A stretch of 18,950 nucleotides of DNA from Gallionella sp. GTDB taxonomy: Bacteria; Pseudomonadota; Gammaproteobacteria; Burkholderiales; Gallionellaceae. This document shows, piece by piece, positions 1 through 7,399 of the stretch (position 1 is the stretch's first letter; every line of letters begins with the position of its first letter). Below the pieces are notes generated by a model, which was given only the letters and a program-made list of their open reading frames with translations, searched no databases and was not told the DNA's origin. The translations under genes were made by a program, and so were the position numbers. Location of the stretch: the NCBI GenBank assembly GCA_024654105.1, contig JANLID010000167.1:1-18950 (forward strand). Direction: 5' to 3'.

Positions 1-348
1 ATATTATGGAAGGCTCGCCTGGGACACCATGTTCGCGGGAGTATTCGTGAGCCTCTGGAATCTGCTCTGGTCGGTCAGGACGGCATCTGCCAACTGGGAA
101 ACTGGATCAACGGCTCTGCATTTGAACCGCTTCGCGGGAGCGCCATATATCAACAATTACATGATGCCCACCGGCAGTTTCACCAGATGGGCGCGCTCAT
201 TATTGAAAGACTGGAAGCAGGCGACCACAGCGATGCGGAAAGGATATTCGTGAACGAATACAGCCAATCGCTGCGCCATATCATTCAATCGCTGGTAGCA
301 ATCAACAAAATCCTTCAAGAAGATTCGATCGCCGACTCGAGCATCTGA
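1..348 (+). CDS. C-terminal end of a protein with a CZB (chemoreceptor zinc-binding) domain, truncated by the window edge
   Basis: Frame 1 is open from the first base to a TGA at 346-348 and has no start codon in the proper place, so the gene begins outside the window. The 115 visible residues match the CZB family: W3-K-A-R-L at the left edge, then C30-Q-L-G-N-W, then H57-x3-H61. CZB domains bind zinc through His, Cys, His, His; the Cys-to-His spacings here (27 and 4 residues) equal those I recall for the E. coli diguanylate cyclase DgcZ, and the first His would be the residue just before the window. CZB domains sense zinc or oxidants such as hypochlorite and are attached to chemoreceptors or GGDEF proteins; the partner domain cannot be seen. 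The tail after the domain is short. The gene converges on the flavoprotein gene that starts on the other strand. Confidence 0.8.
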   Translation: MLWKARLGHHVRGSIREPLESALVGQDGICQLGNWINGSAFEPLRGSAIYQQLHDAHRQFHQMGALIIERLEAGDHSDAERIFVNEYSQSLRHIIQSLVAINKILQEDSIADSSI

Positions 349-426
349 TCCAGGCATGTATGACCAGATGATGCTCACCGAACATAAGCGACTACTCCCC
401 AAAAAATATCACGCATCGAAACATCG

Positions 427-1986
427 TTACCCCCTGCGCCAAGTGTGGAATCGTTCCAGCCAGGCCAATACACGCTGAGATGCATGCGCGCGCTTCCATT
501 CGCCAGCGGCGTATTTGTTAGCCTCGGAAAATGTTGGATAGGTGTGTATGGTAGACAGTATCTTGTTCAGACCCAGCCCCCATCTCATGGCCAGCACAAA
601 TTCCGTCAGCAGGTCGCCGGCATGTTCGCCGACGATGGTAACGCCGAGGATGCGGTCCTTGCCGGGTGTCGTCAGCACCTTCACGAAACCATGCGCTGCG
701 CTGTCTGCAATTGCCCGATCCAGGTCATCGATGCCGTAGCGGGTCACCTCGTAAGCAATGCCGCGCTCCCTTGCCTCCTGCTCGTTCAGGCCGACGCGCG
801 CGACTTCAGGGTCGATAAAAGTCGCCCCCGGAATGACGCTGTAATCGGCCTTGAATTTCTTGAAGTCACCGAACAATGCGTTGACCGCCGCGTACCATGC
901 CTGATGCGCTGCGGTATGCGTAAATTGATACGGGCCGGCCACATCCCCGGCAGCAAATATATTCGGGTACAGGGTTTCCAGATACTCGTTGGTGGTCACC
1001 GTGCGCTGGGTCGGGATACCCAGTTCTTCGAGACCGTAGCCCTCGAGTCGCGCTGAACGACCAACGGCGCAGACCAACGTATCGAAGGCGATCCGCCGAG
1101 TCTGCCCCTCATGTTCGACGACCAGATATTTCTCGCCGTTCTCGCGTTCGCAGCGCAATGCCTTGTGGTTCGTCAGCACGCTGATACCATCCGCCTCAAG
1201 TGCGGCGCGCGCCAGCGCGGAAACCTCTTCATCCTCGCGAATCAGAATACGCGGAGCCATCTCCACCTGGGTCACGCTCGACCCCAGCCGGGCCAGCGCC
1301 TGTGCGAGTTCCGATCCGATCGGGCCGCCCCCCAGCACAACCAGACGCGCGGGCGGCGAATCAAGTTTGGCGAATTCATCCCACAAGGTATCGCTCGTGA
1401 CATAGCCGGCATCATCAATGCCGGGCAGGGGCGGAATGAAGGGTTTTGCGCCGGTGGCAATGATGATGCTGCGGGTGGTCAGGCGCCGGATAGCGCCATC
1501 GCTGAGCGCCACCTCCACTGTCCACGGATCAACGATGCGGGCGTAACCCTGCAGCACTTCGACACCGAGTCCGCTATAGCGCTCGACGCTATCGTGCGGG
1601 GCGATCTTGCGAATCACGTCATACACTCGCGCCATCACCTGCTTGAACGAAAAGCGCGCATCGGCTGCATCGAGACCATAATGATCGGCGTGACGCATCT
1701 GGTGGGCGAGCCTGGCGCTCCTGATCAGCGCCTTGCTCGGCACGCAGCCGTAGTTGAGGCAATCGCCTCCCATTTTATGCCCCTCGATCAGGGTAACCCT
1801 GGCTTTCACCGCCGCCGCGATATACGCTGAAACCAGTCCCGCCGCGCCCGCGCCGATCACGATGAGGTTACGATCAAAGCGTAGCGGGCGCTGCCAGCGC
1901 GCATAGACACCGCGCTTTTTCCATGCGGCAATGCCGCATTTTTGCCTGAGCCAATCGCGGATTGCAAGTGCGCGCATCAATGGCAT
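427..1986 (-). CDS. Mercuric reductase/dihydrolipoamide dehydrogenase-like FAD-dependent disulfide oxidoreductase
   Basis: Class I pyridine nucleotide-disulfide oxidoreductase, which passes electrons from NAD(P)H through FAD to a redox-active cysteine pair. Visible are the FAD-binding GAGAAG motif near the N-terminus, the redox site GGDCLNYGCVPSK, the second nucleotide-binding motif VVLGGGPIGSELA, the FAD-contacting AAGDVAG segment, and a C-terminal dimerisation domain with HTYPTFSE in place of the usual HPT-x-x-E. No MerA-type metal-binding N-domain and no C-terminal vicinal cysteines are present, so mercury reduction is not indicated; the substrate is unknown. About 35 residues precede the FAD domain and resemble the linker seen in proteins where a TVP38-type membrane domain is fused to this enzyme. 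The start is uncertain: ATG at 1986 or 1977, or a GTG at 2037 that would overlap msrA. It is the last gene of the msrB-msrA operon, suggesting a link to thiol or oxidant metabolism. Confidence 0.85.
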   Translation of the reverse strand: MPLMRALAIRDWLRQKCGIAAWKKRGVYARWQRPLRFDRNLIVIGAGAAGLVSAYIAAAVKARVTLIEGHKMGGDCLNYGCVPSKALIRSARLAHQMRHADHYGLDAADARFSFKQVMARVYDVIRKIAPHDSVERYSGLGVEVLQGYARIVDPWTVEVALSDGAIRRLTTRSIIIATGAKPFIPPLPGIDDAGYVTSDTLWDEFAKLDSPPARLVVLGGGPIGSELAQALARLGSSVTQVEMAPRILIREDEEVSALARAALEADGISVLTNHKALRCERENGEKYLVVEHEGQTRRIAFDTLVCAVGRSARLEGYGLEELGIPTQRTVTTNEYLETLYPNIFAAGDVAGPYQFTHTAAHQAWYAAVNALFGDFKKFKADYSVIPGATFIDPEVARVGLNEQEARERGIAYEVTRYGIDDLDRAIADSAAHGFVKVLTTPGKDRILGVTIVGEHAGDLLTEFVLAMRWGLGLNKILSTIHTYPTFSEANKYAAGEWKRAHASQRVLAWLERFHTWRRG

Positions 1987-2021
1987 TGCTCCCAGATAAA
2001 AACGGGGTTGGGCAATCAGCC

Positions 2022-2645
2022 CTACTTGCCGCCCCACAGCTCCTCAACTCTGGCATCTCTGCCGCAGCCCCTGCGGTAGTAGTTGTAGCGGATCGGGTTC
2101 TTCTTGTAGTAACCCTGGTGATATTCCTCGGCCGGATAAAAGGCGCTGGCAGCGACAATTTCGGTATGAATTTCCCGGAACTTGCCGCTTTTCAGGAGTT
2201 CATCGCGGCTGGCTTCCGCAACCTTGCGTTCGTCCTCGTTTTGCCAGTAGATGCCGCTTCGGTACTGTGTCCCGACATCGCAGAATTGCCTGTCTTTGAC
2301 AGTTGGATCAATATGTCTCCAGAAATACTCGACCAGTTGCGGGTAACTCACCTTAGCCGGATCGTAAGTGATGCGCACTGCTTCGGTATGCCCGGTGCCG
2401 CCGGCGCTGACCTGTTTATAGGTCGGATTGACGGTTTTGCCGGCGGTATAGCCGGACTCGGCACCGAGCACCCCCGGCAATTTTTCATAATCCGCTTCCA
2501 GGCACCAGAAACAACCTCCCGCAAAAATCGCGGTTGCGGTGCGCCCCGACGATGCCCCCGCGACTGGTTCAGCCGCAGAGGCGGTGACACTCATCACACC
2601 CAGCATGCATGCAACAGCCATGGCCAACTCCAGTTTCGTATTCAT
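2022..2645 (-). CDS. msrA: Peptide-methionine (S)-S-oxide reductase MsrA, exported
   Basis: Reduces the S epimer of methionine sulfoxide in oxidised proteins. The 207-residue protein starts with a probable Sec signal peptide (MNTKLELAMAVACMLGVMSV, then TASAAE as cleavage region), so it should act in the periplasm. The catalytic motif GGCFWC lies at residues 43-48 (C45 the likely nucleophile), EEYHQGYY near the C-terminus is the usual substrate-binding stretch, and the C-terminal GCGRDAR carries the resolving cysteine. The ATG at 2643-2645 is chosen because its ATGA overlaps the msrB stop codon and because the signal peptide begins there; the frame stays open further upstream but that would run through msrB. 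Translation is probably coupled to msrB. Family length and motifs fit well. Confidence 0.95.
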   Translation of the reverse strand: MNTKLELAMAVACMLGVMSVTASAAEPVAGASSGRTATAIFAGGCFWCLEADYEKLPGVLGAESGYTAGKTVNPTYKQVSAGGTGHTEAVRITYDPAKVSYPQLVEYFWRHIDPTVKDRQFCDVGTQYRSGIYWQNEDERKVAEASRDELLKSGKFREIHTEIVAASAFYPAEEYHQGYYKKNPIRYNYYRRGCGRDARVEELWGGK

Positions 2646-3142
2646 GTTCGTAGCTCCGGCAATTTTTCGGTGCGCGGCACAAATTGCAGGGCCAGACCGT
2701 TGTTGCAATAGCGCAGTCCGGTCGGTTTCGGGCCGTCGTCGAAAACATGGCCCTGATGGCCACCGCAACGGGCGCAATGATATTCCGTGCGCGGCCAGAT
2801 CAGCTTGAAATCGGTTTCGGTCAGCAACGAGCCCGAAAGGTAATCATAAAAACTGGGCCAACCGGTCCCGCTGTCATACTTGGTCGCGCTATCGAACAAT
2901 GGCAGATAACATGCGGCGCAGATAAAAGTGCCGGCACGTTTCTCGCGGTCTAGCGGGCTCGACCCCGCAGGCTCGGTACCCGCCTCGAACAGCACGGCGT
3001 AACGATCTGCCGGCAACAACGCTTTCCACTCGGACTTGGATTTTACCAACGGCGCAACCCTGTTGTTTCCTTTTGCAAACGCAGGCAACAGGCTGCTGAC
3101 CAGCAACCCTGAAGCACCGATTAACAGTTGACGACGGTTCAT
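2642..3142 (-). CDS. msrB: Peptide-methionine (R)-S-oxide reductase MsrB, exported by a Tat-like signal
   Basis: Reduces the R epimer of methionine sulfoxide and so complements MsrA. The N-terminus MNRRQLLIGASGLL has a twin-arginine followed by a hydrophobic stretch ending at AFAKG, which suggests Tat export to the periplasm. The mature domain has the two structural zinc pairs (C75/C78 and C123/C126), the GTGWPSF motif, HCARCGGHQGHVF, and the catalytic cysteine C146 in RYCNNG, where the common form is RYCxNS. A good ribosome site (AAGGAG, 7 bases before ATG) supports the start at 3142. First gene of msrB-msrA-flavoprotein; the 106 bases upstream separate it from regA and should hold the promoter, though I see no convincing -35/-10 pair. 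Confidence 0.95.
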   Translation of the reverse strand: MNRRQLLIGASGLLVSSLLPAFAKGNNRVAPLVKSKSEWKALLPADRYAVLFEAGTEPAGSSPLDREKRAGTFICAACYLPLFDSATKYDSGTGWPSFYDYLSGSLLTETDFKLIWPRTEYHCARCGGHQGHVFDDGPKPTGLRYCNNGLALQFVPRTEKLPELRT

Positions 3143-3248
3143 GATGAACTCCTTGTGCGATGTACAGTACGATATATGACACCACGGATGTCCTTAAAGT
3201 TTGGGGAATATCTCACAAATTAAGCCGTAGCTGCGATCCGCAGGAAAA

Positions 3249-3797
3249 TTATTTCGCGCGCGAAGGTGGTTTGGCGAGTTTGCGCTGCAACGTGCGGCGA
3301 TGCATGTTGAGCGCGCGGGCGGTGGCCGAGATATTGTCGCCATGCTCATGCAGCACGCGCTGGATGTGTTCCCACTCCAGGTTTTCGATTTGCGTCGGCT
3401 GCGCCTTGATTGGCACGTCGCTGTCGGCAATGTGGCCGAACGCTGCCACGATTTCATCCGCATTGGCGGGTTTGGCGAGGTATTGTGTTGCACCCAGCTT
3501 GATGGCCTCAACCGCGGTGGCAATACTGGCATAGCCGGTCAGCACCACGATGCGTGTATTCGGATCAAGTTCGTGCAGCGCCTTGACCAGAACCAGCCCC
3601 GGCGCCCCACCCATTTTCAGATCTATCACGGCAAACTCCGGCGGGTTTGCCCTGGCCAGCGGGATAGCCTGCTCGACGCTGTGCGCCACGCAAACGCAGA
3701 AGCCCCGATTTTCCAGGGCGGCACTCAACACCTTGCAGAAGGTTTCGTCGTCATCTACCAGCAGCAACGAGGCCGTTTCTTCGCAGGATTGTGTCAT
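3249..3797 (-). CDS. regA: Redox response regulator of the RegA/PrrA/ActR family
   Basis: Two-domain DNA-binding response regulator of 182 residues. The receiver domain (about 10-125) has the acidic pocket D15-D16-D17, the phospho-accepting D59 in VIDLKM, T87 in VLTGYAS and K109 in the LAKPA loop. A short proline-containing linker leads to a Fis-type helix-turn-helix (about 150-176, NISATARALNMHRRTLQRK), very typical of RegA, PrrA and ActR. These regulators control photosynthesis, respiration, carbon and nitrogen fixation genes in response to redox state in alpha- and betaproteobacteria. The ATG overlaps the regB stop codon by ATGA, so the pair is translationally coupled. The partner kinase directly upstream makes the assignment secure; targets in this organism are unknown. 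Confidence 0.93.
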   Translation of the reverse strand: MTQSCEETASLLLVDDDETFCKVLSAALENRGFCVCVAHSVEQAIPLARANPPEFAVIDLKMGGAPGLVLVKALHELDPNTRIVVLTGYASIATAVEAIKLGATQYLAKPANADEIVAAFGHIADSDVPIKAQPTQIENLEWEHIQRVLHEHGDNISATARALNMHRRTLQRKLAKPPSRAK

Positions 3798-5056
3798 GCT
3801 TGCGCCCCGGCTATCGGCAGGATAAGTTCGGTGGTCGCACCGCCGCTATCGCGGTTGAACAGCCGCACCGAACCGCCCATGCGCTCGATGGTGGCATTGG
3901 CGAGGAACAGTCCCAGCCCGCGCCCTTCCGTCTTGGTGGTAAAAAATGCCGAACCGGCCTTGAGCTCTACTTCCTTACTCAACCCGTTGCCTTGGTCGTG
4001 AATTTCCAGGGTGAAGCTGGCAGCCTCCCAGTGTGTGCGAATCTCAATGGTTTGCGGGGCAGCATCCGCCGCGTTGTTGAGCAAGTTCATCAGCGCGGCG
4101 CGCAATGTGGCGTCCACGCTGATAAGCGGTGCGGGCAAGGTGTTGTCATTGTGGTACTGGTATTGCGCGGTGGGGCGCAGCAACTGCCACTCGTCCAGTA
4201 CCTCGGCTATCAGGCGATCGGCCGGTTGCAACGAAGACGCCACGCCGCCTTGGGCATTGGCCAGAATCTTGTCGAGAATGCGTTTGCAGCCGCGCACCTG
4301 TTCATCAAGGATGGCCAGCGCATCGCGCCAGGCGGGGCGTGCCTCGGCATCGCGCCGCAACTCGCCAATGACCACCGCCATGGTGGACAACGGCGTGCCC
4401 AGTTCATGCGCTGCGCCGGCAGCCTGCGTACCGAGCGCCACGATGCGTTCATTGCGCAGGATTTCCTCGCGTACGCGCACCAGCATCTCGTCGCGTTGCC
4501 TTACCGCTTGCGCCATCTTCACCACGAAATAGGCTACTACCACCGCGCTGATGACGAAACCAAGCCACATGCCCACCACATGCGCATTGAATGCGCTGTC
4601 GCCCTCATGCTGATGGTTATACGGCAGCGGAACATAATAAAACATCAGCACGCTGTAACAGGCGGCGGTAATCGCCGCCATGCCCCAGGTGTAGCGCCCC
4701 GGCAACGTCGCGGCGGCAATCACCAGCGGCAGCAGGTAAATCGAAACAAAGGGATTGGTCGAGCCGCCGCCATAGTAAAGCAGGATGCTGAGCGCCAGCA
4801 CATCCACGCACAATTGGGCGAATAATTCCGGATTGGAAATCGGCTTGCTGCTGCGTAAACGCAACAGAGTGAACAAATTGACCGTGGCAAGTGCGGCGAT
4901 GGTCAATAGCATTGGCGGCCAGTCCAGCTCCAGCTCCAGAATCTCCCTGGCCGCCGCAAGGGTCAGAAGTTGTGCCGCAACCGCCAGGCTGCGCAAGGCG
5001 GCCAAGCGGCGCAACTGTCCATGGCCGGGCAGGAAAGAAAGTATCGTGCTGTTCAT
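3794..5056 (-). CDS. regB: Redox-sensing membrane histidine kinase RegB/PrrB
   Basis: Sensor kinase of about 420 residues. Six hydrophobic segments fill roughly residues 18-180. The loop GGGSTNPF (97-103), in the position of the quinone-binding GGxxNPF motif of RegB, follows the third segment. The H-box AAGAAHELGTPLS contains the phosphorylated H217. C257 in VRGCKRIL matches the redox-active cysteine of RegB. N324-x3-N328, DQGNG and GRGLGL form the ATP-binding domain. Known family behaviour: oxidised quinone or cysteine lowers kinase activity, so RegA is phosphorylated under reducing conditions. Start chosen at ATG 5056 because the first membrane segment begins about 18 residues later; its ribosome site is weak. 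An ATG at 5098 is possible but would lie inside the palindrome at 5091-5107. Confidence 0.93.
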   Translation of the reverse strand: MNSTILSFLPGHGQLRRLAALRSLAVAAQLLTLAAAREILELELDWPPMLLTIAALATVNLFTLLRLRSSKPISNPELFAQLCVDVLALSILLYYGGGSTNPFVSIYLLPLVIAAATLPGRYTWGMAAITAACYSVLMFYYVPLPYNHQHEGDSAFNAHVVGMWLGFVISAVVVAYFVVKMAQAVRQRDEMLVRVREEILRNERIVALGTQAAGAAHELGTPLSTMAVVIGELRRDAEARPAWRDALAILDEQVRGCKRILDKILANAQGGVASSLQPADRLIAEVLDEWQLLRPTAQYQYHNDNTLPAPLISVDATLRAALMNLLNNAADAAPQTIEIRTHWEAASFTLEIHDQGNGLSKEVELKAGSAFFTTKTEGRGLGLFLANATIERMGGSVRLFNRDSGGATTELILPIAGAQA

Positions 5057-5090
5057 ACGGTTATTGTAAACGGAGAGGTGTATGGGTGGG

Positions 5091-5107
5091 TGCGACATTA
5101 TGTCGCA
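5091..5107. promoter_or_regulatory. Palindrome matching the RegA/PrrA/RegR box, upstream of regB
   Basis: TGCGACATTATGTCGCA is a perfect inverted repeat with 8-base arms around one central base. It fits the GCGNC-N5-GNCGC form described for RegA/PrrA-family sites. It lies 35 bases before the regB start and about 190 bases before the oppositely oriented copper-protein gene, so it could mediate autoregulation and perhaps also control the divergent gene. The match to the consensus is from memory; binding is inferred. Confidence 0.65.
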
Positions 5108-5280
5108 TTCCCAAGCCGTTCCTGTTGGCCAACAATTCACACCGTCAAAAATCCGGTGCGCAGGATTGAACCCGGATTGTTCATCCGACTCAATATGGTG
5201 TAGTTTGTCAACGTCCATTTACCCTGAGCCGGATAAATAATCCATATACACGCAATTCACCGCACCAACTTCACTTCCGG

Positions 5281-5286
5281 AAGGAG
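5281..5286 (+). promoter_or_regulatory. Ribosome binding site that fixes the start of the copper-protein gene
   Basis: AAGGAG lies 7 bases before ATG 5294, the normal spacing. The in-frame TTG at 5288 is only one base away from it and so is an unlikely start. Confidence 0.7.
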
Positions 5287-5293
5287 CTTGATC

Positions 5294-5740
5294 ATGACTT
5301 GTTTACTGTATCGTTTTGCCGGACTATTGACCGCCTTGTTGCTGAGCGCCAGCGTTTACGCGCAGGACATTCAGGTTGAAGGCGCGTGGACGCGCGCCAC
5401 CGCCGCAGGGCGCGATTCCGCGAGCGTGTTCATGTTCATTACCAGCAAGCAGGATGCGGCTCTGGTCGGCGCGTCCAGTCCGGCCTCCAAGGCCATAGAG
5501 TTACGCACCATGACGCATAAGGGCAGCATGATGAAGACGCTTGCCATCGACAGAATCGGATTGCCGGCCAACAAACGGGTGGATATGACCAGCATACACG
5601 GCTATCACTTGACGCTGACCGGCCTGAATGCGCCGCTCAAGGCAGGTGAAACTGTGCCGTTGACGCTTAACATTGAAACCGTCGACAAGAAAAACATCAA
5701 GATTGACGTGCGGGCGGAAATCAAGCCGCCAAAAAACTAG
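5294..5740 (+). CDS. PCuAC-family periplasmic copper chaperone-like protein with altered copper ligands
   Basis: PCuAC proteins carry Cu(I) in the periplasm for assembly of cytochrome oxidase. The 148-residue product has a signal peptide (MTCLLYRFAGLLTALLLSAS, cleavage near VYAQ) and the family fold markers: AWTRAT near the start of the mature part, the AIEL segment, GIGLP-like LPAN, GYHLTLTGL, LKAGETVPLTL. The copper motif of the family is H(M)x10Mx21HxM. Here the expected first His is R71 (ELRTM instead of ELHxM) and the final Met is T107 (YHLTLTG instead of YHxMLMG), while H105 and several Met residues (M73, M79, M80) remain. It may bind copper weakly, use other ligands, or do something else. 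It stands alone, divergent from regB; no oxidase or Sco gene is near. Confidence 0.8.
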   Translation: MTCLLYRFAGLLTALLLSASVYAQDIQVEGAWTRATAAGRDSASVFMFITSKQDAALVGASSPASKAIELRTMTHKGSMMKTLAIDRIGLPANKRVDMTSIHGYHLTLTGLNAPLKAGETVPLTLNIETVDKKNIKIDVRAEIKPPKN

Positions 5741-5770
5741 CCCGGCACTTAACCCGCGCCGAATTGCACA

Positions 5771-5799
5771 CTTGAAATCTTTTTGCACCGCCCTCATCT
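5771..5799 (+). promoter_or_regulatory. Sigma-32 (RpoH) heat-shock promoter for the Hsp20 gene
   Basis: CTTGAAA at 5771-5777 and CCTCATCT at 5792-5799 are separated by 14 bases. The consensus recalled for sigma-32 is CTTGAAA and CCCCATNT with a spacer in this range, so only one informative -10 base differs. The start codon of the small heat-shock gene follows 45 bases later, giving a leader of about 40 nucleotides. Confidence 0.75.
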
Positions 5800-5844
5800 C
5801 GGCAGCACGGGGATATCCCGGATTGCAAGATTAAGGAGGACAAA

Positions 5845-6267
5845 ATGACCAACCTTTTGCGTTACAACCCGGCTGATGACGCGTTTGACGATCTGTTCCG
5901 CGGCTTCTTCATGCGCCCGGTGCGTTTTGAAGGGCAGCCGGAAGTGCAGATCAGAATAGATGTAAGCGAGGACGACAAGGCTTACACCGTTCATGCCGAG
6001 ATTCCTGGTGTGAAGAAGGAGGATATCCATGTCACCATCGATGGCAACCAAGTTGCCATCAGCGCGGAGGTCAAGAATGAAAAAGAAGTAAAGGAAGGCG
6101 AGAAAGTGCTGCGCAGCGAACGTTATTACGGCAAGGTGTCGCGCGCTTTCACGCTAGGTCAGGATGTGGACGAGGCATCCGCACAAGCGAAATATGACAA
6201 CGGCGTGCTGGAGCTGCGCCTGCCCAAGCAGGTGACTGCCAAGGCAAAACGTCTCACCATCGAGTAA
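5845..6267 (+). CDS. Small heat shock protein, Hsp20/alpha-crystallin family
   Basis: ATP-independent holdase chaperone that binds unfolding proteins in the cytoplasm. The 140-residue protein has a short N-terminal region (FDDLFRGFFMRP, typical of bacterial class A proteins), an alpha-crystallin domain of about 80 residues starting near IRIDVSEDD with AEIPGVKKEDIHVTIDGN, SERYYGKVSRAFTLG, and the hallmark DNGVLELRLPK, then a very short C-terminal extension ending LTIE. A strong ribosome site (AAGGAGG) precedes the ATG. The sigma-32 promoter upstream and the terminator downstream (6286-6311) make it a single-gene heat-shock unit. Confidence 0.93.
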   Translation: MTNLLRYNPADDAFDDLFRGFFMRPVRFEGQPEVQIRIDVSEDDKAYTVHAEIPGVKKEDIHVTIDGNQVAISAEVKNEKEVKEGEKVLRSERYYGKVSRAFTLGQDVDEASAQAKYDNGVLELRLPKQVTAKAKRLTIE

Positions 6268-6285
6268 GCGTTAACTTCATCGCAA

Positions 6286-6311
6286 AATCAGGCGGCGCAT
6301 GCCGCCTGATT
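6286..6311 (+). terminator. Rho-independent terminator after hsp20
   Basis: A perfect inverted repeat AATCAGGCGGC / GCAT / GCCGCCTGATT (11-base arms, 4-base loop) begins 18 bases after the hsp20 stop and is followed by a modest T-rich stretch (CATTTCT). Because the arms begin with A's and end with T's it could work in both directions. Confidence 0.75.
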
Positions 6312-6419
6312 CATTTCTGGCCATGCGGATTTTCTTCTGGTGTAGAATTCGCGGCAAATTTGCGAGCTTTTGCCCTGTGGGCGGAATGCCTGCTTGGCCC
6401 ACTTCCCGAGGAAAGATCC

Positions 6420-7304
6420 ATGTCCCTTACGCCTTCCGCCGCCGACAAGAAAGCACGTACGCTTTCCGAGGCGATGCCCTATATCCAGCGCTTCTTCGAC
6501 AAGACCATCGTGGTGAAATATGGCGGCAACGCCATGACCGATCCGCAGTTGCAGGACAGTTTCGCGCGCGACGTGGTATTGCTCAAACTGGTTGGGATGA
6601 ATCCGGTGATCGTGCATGGCGGCGGCCCGCAGATCAACGATCTGCTCAAGCGCGTCGGCAAGCAGGGCGAATTCATTCAGGGCATGCGCGTCACCGATGA
6701 GGAGACCATGGACGTGGTCGAGATGGTGCTGGGCAAGGTCAACAAGGACATTGTCAACCTGATCAACAAACACGGCGGCAAGGCGGTGGGGCTGACCGGG
6801 CAGGACGGCGCCTTCATCCGTGCCGAGAAGATGATGCTGGAGAGCAAGGACGAGCCGGGCAAGATGCTGGACATCGGACTGGTCGGCGGGATTACCAAGA
6901 TCGATCCTGCCATTATTACCTTCCTCGATTCCGGCGATTTTATTCCGGTGATCGCGCCGATCGGCGTTGCACCGGATGGTGAGACATTGAACATCAACGC
7001 CGATCTGGTGGCTGGCAAGCTGGCCGAGGTATTGCACGCCGAGAAATTGGTGCTATTGACCAACACGCCGGGCGTATTGGACAAAAATGGCAATCTGCTT
7101 TCCGGCCTGACGCCAAAGAATATCGATGACCTGGTTGCGGATGGCACGTTGTCCGGCGGCATGTTGCCCAAGATCGGCTCGGCGCTCGATGCGGCACGCA
7201 GTGGCGTGAAGTCGGTGCATATCATCGACGGTCGGGTTGAGCATGCGCTGCTGCTGGAAATCCTGACCGACGAAGGCGTCGGCACACTGATCAAGAGTAA
7301 GTAG
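6420..7304 (+). CDS. argB: N-acetylglutamate kinase ArgB
   Basis: Phosphorylates N-acetyl-L-glutamate, the second step of arginine synthesis, in the cytoplasm. The 294-residue length is usual. Visible motifs are KYGGNAM (phosphate-binding lysine and glycine loop), VHGGGPQIN (substrate site), GLTGQDG, and INADLVAGKLA with LLTNTPGVLD in the nucleotide-binding half. The N-terminal helix before KYGG (LSEAMPYIQRFFDK) and the C-terminal GVGTLI resemble the arginine-inhibited hexameric enzymes such as that of Pseudomonas aeruginosa, so feedback inhibition by arginine is likely (inference). ATG 6420 is preceded by GAGGAAAG; a TTG further upstream in frame at 6360 has no such site. A TAGAAT at 6343-6348 may be the -10 element. 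First gene of a plus-strand series with the nucleotidase and slmA. Confidence 0.96.
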   Translation: MSLTPSAADKKARTLSEAMPYIQRFFDKTIVVKYGGNAMTDPQLQDSFARDVVLLKLVGMNPVIVHGGGPQINDLLKRVGKQGEFIQGMRVTDEETMDVVEMVLGKVNKDIVNLINKHGGKAVGLTGQDGAFIRAEKMMLESKDEPGKMLDIGLVGGITKIDPAIITFLDSGDFIPVIAPIGVAPDGETLNINADLVAGKLAEVLHAEKLVLLTNTPGVLDKNGNLLSGLTPKNIDDLVADGTLSGGMLPKIGSALDAARSGVKSVHIIDGRVEHALLLEILTDEGVGTLIKSK

Positions 7305-7328
7305 AAATGATGGAGCGGGTCTGGATTC

Positions 7329-7399
7329 TCATCGTTCCCACGCTCCTGCGTGGGAATGCTTCAGGGGACGCGTTCCCACGCTGAGCATGGGAACGATGA
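7329..7399. repeat. Dispersed palindromic repeat element ending at the nucleotidase start codon
   Basis: Outer arms TCATCGTTCCCACGCT (7329-7344) and AGCATGGGAACGATGA (7384-7399) are inverted copies with one mismatch. Inner parts (CCCACGCTCCTGCGTGGGA and CGTTCCCACG) repeat the same theme. This GTTCCCACGC...GCGTGGGAA family is common in proteobacterial intergenic regions. The element fills most of the 95-base gap between argB and the next gene and stops exactly one base before the ATG at 7400. Confidence 0.8.

Noticed and set aside
3161..3170. Small palindrome GTACAGTAC upstream of msrB
   Set aside because: Only 4-base arms; expected often by chance and not matching a known operator.
3791..4825. 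Long open frame of 344 codons on the plus strand
   Set aside because: It runs antisense to regB, whose motifs are all recognisable; its translation is low-complexity and unlike any known family.
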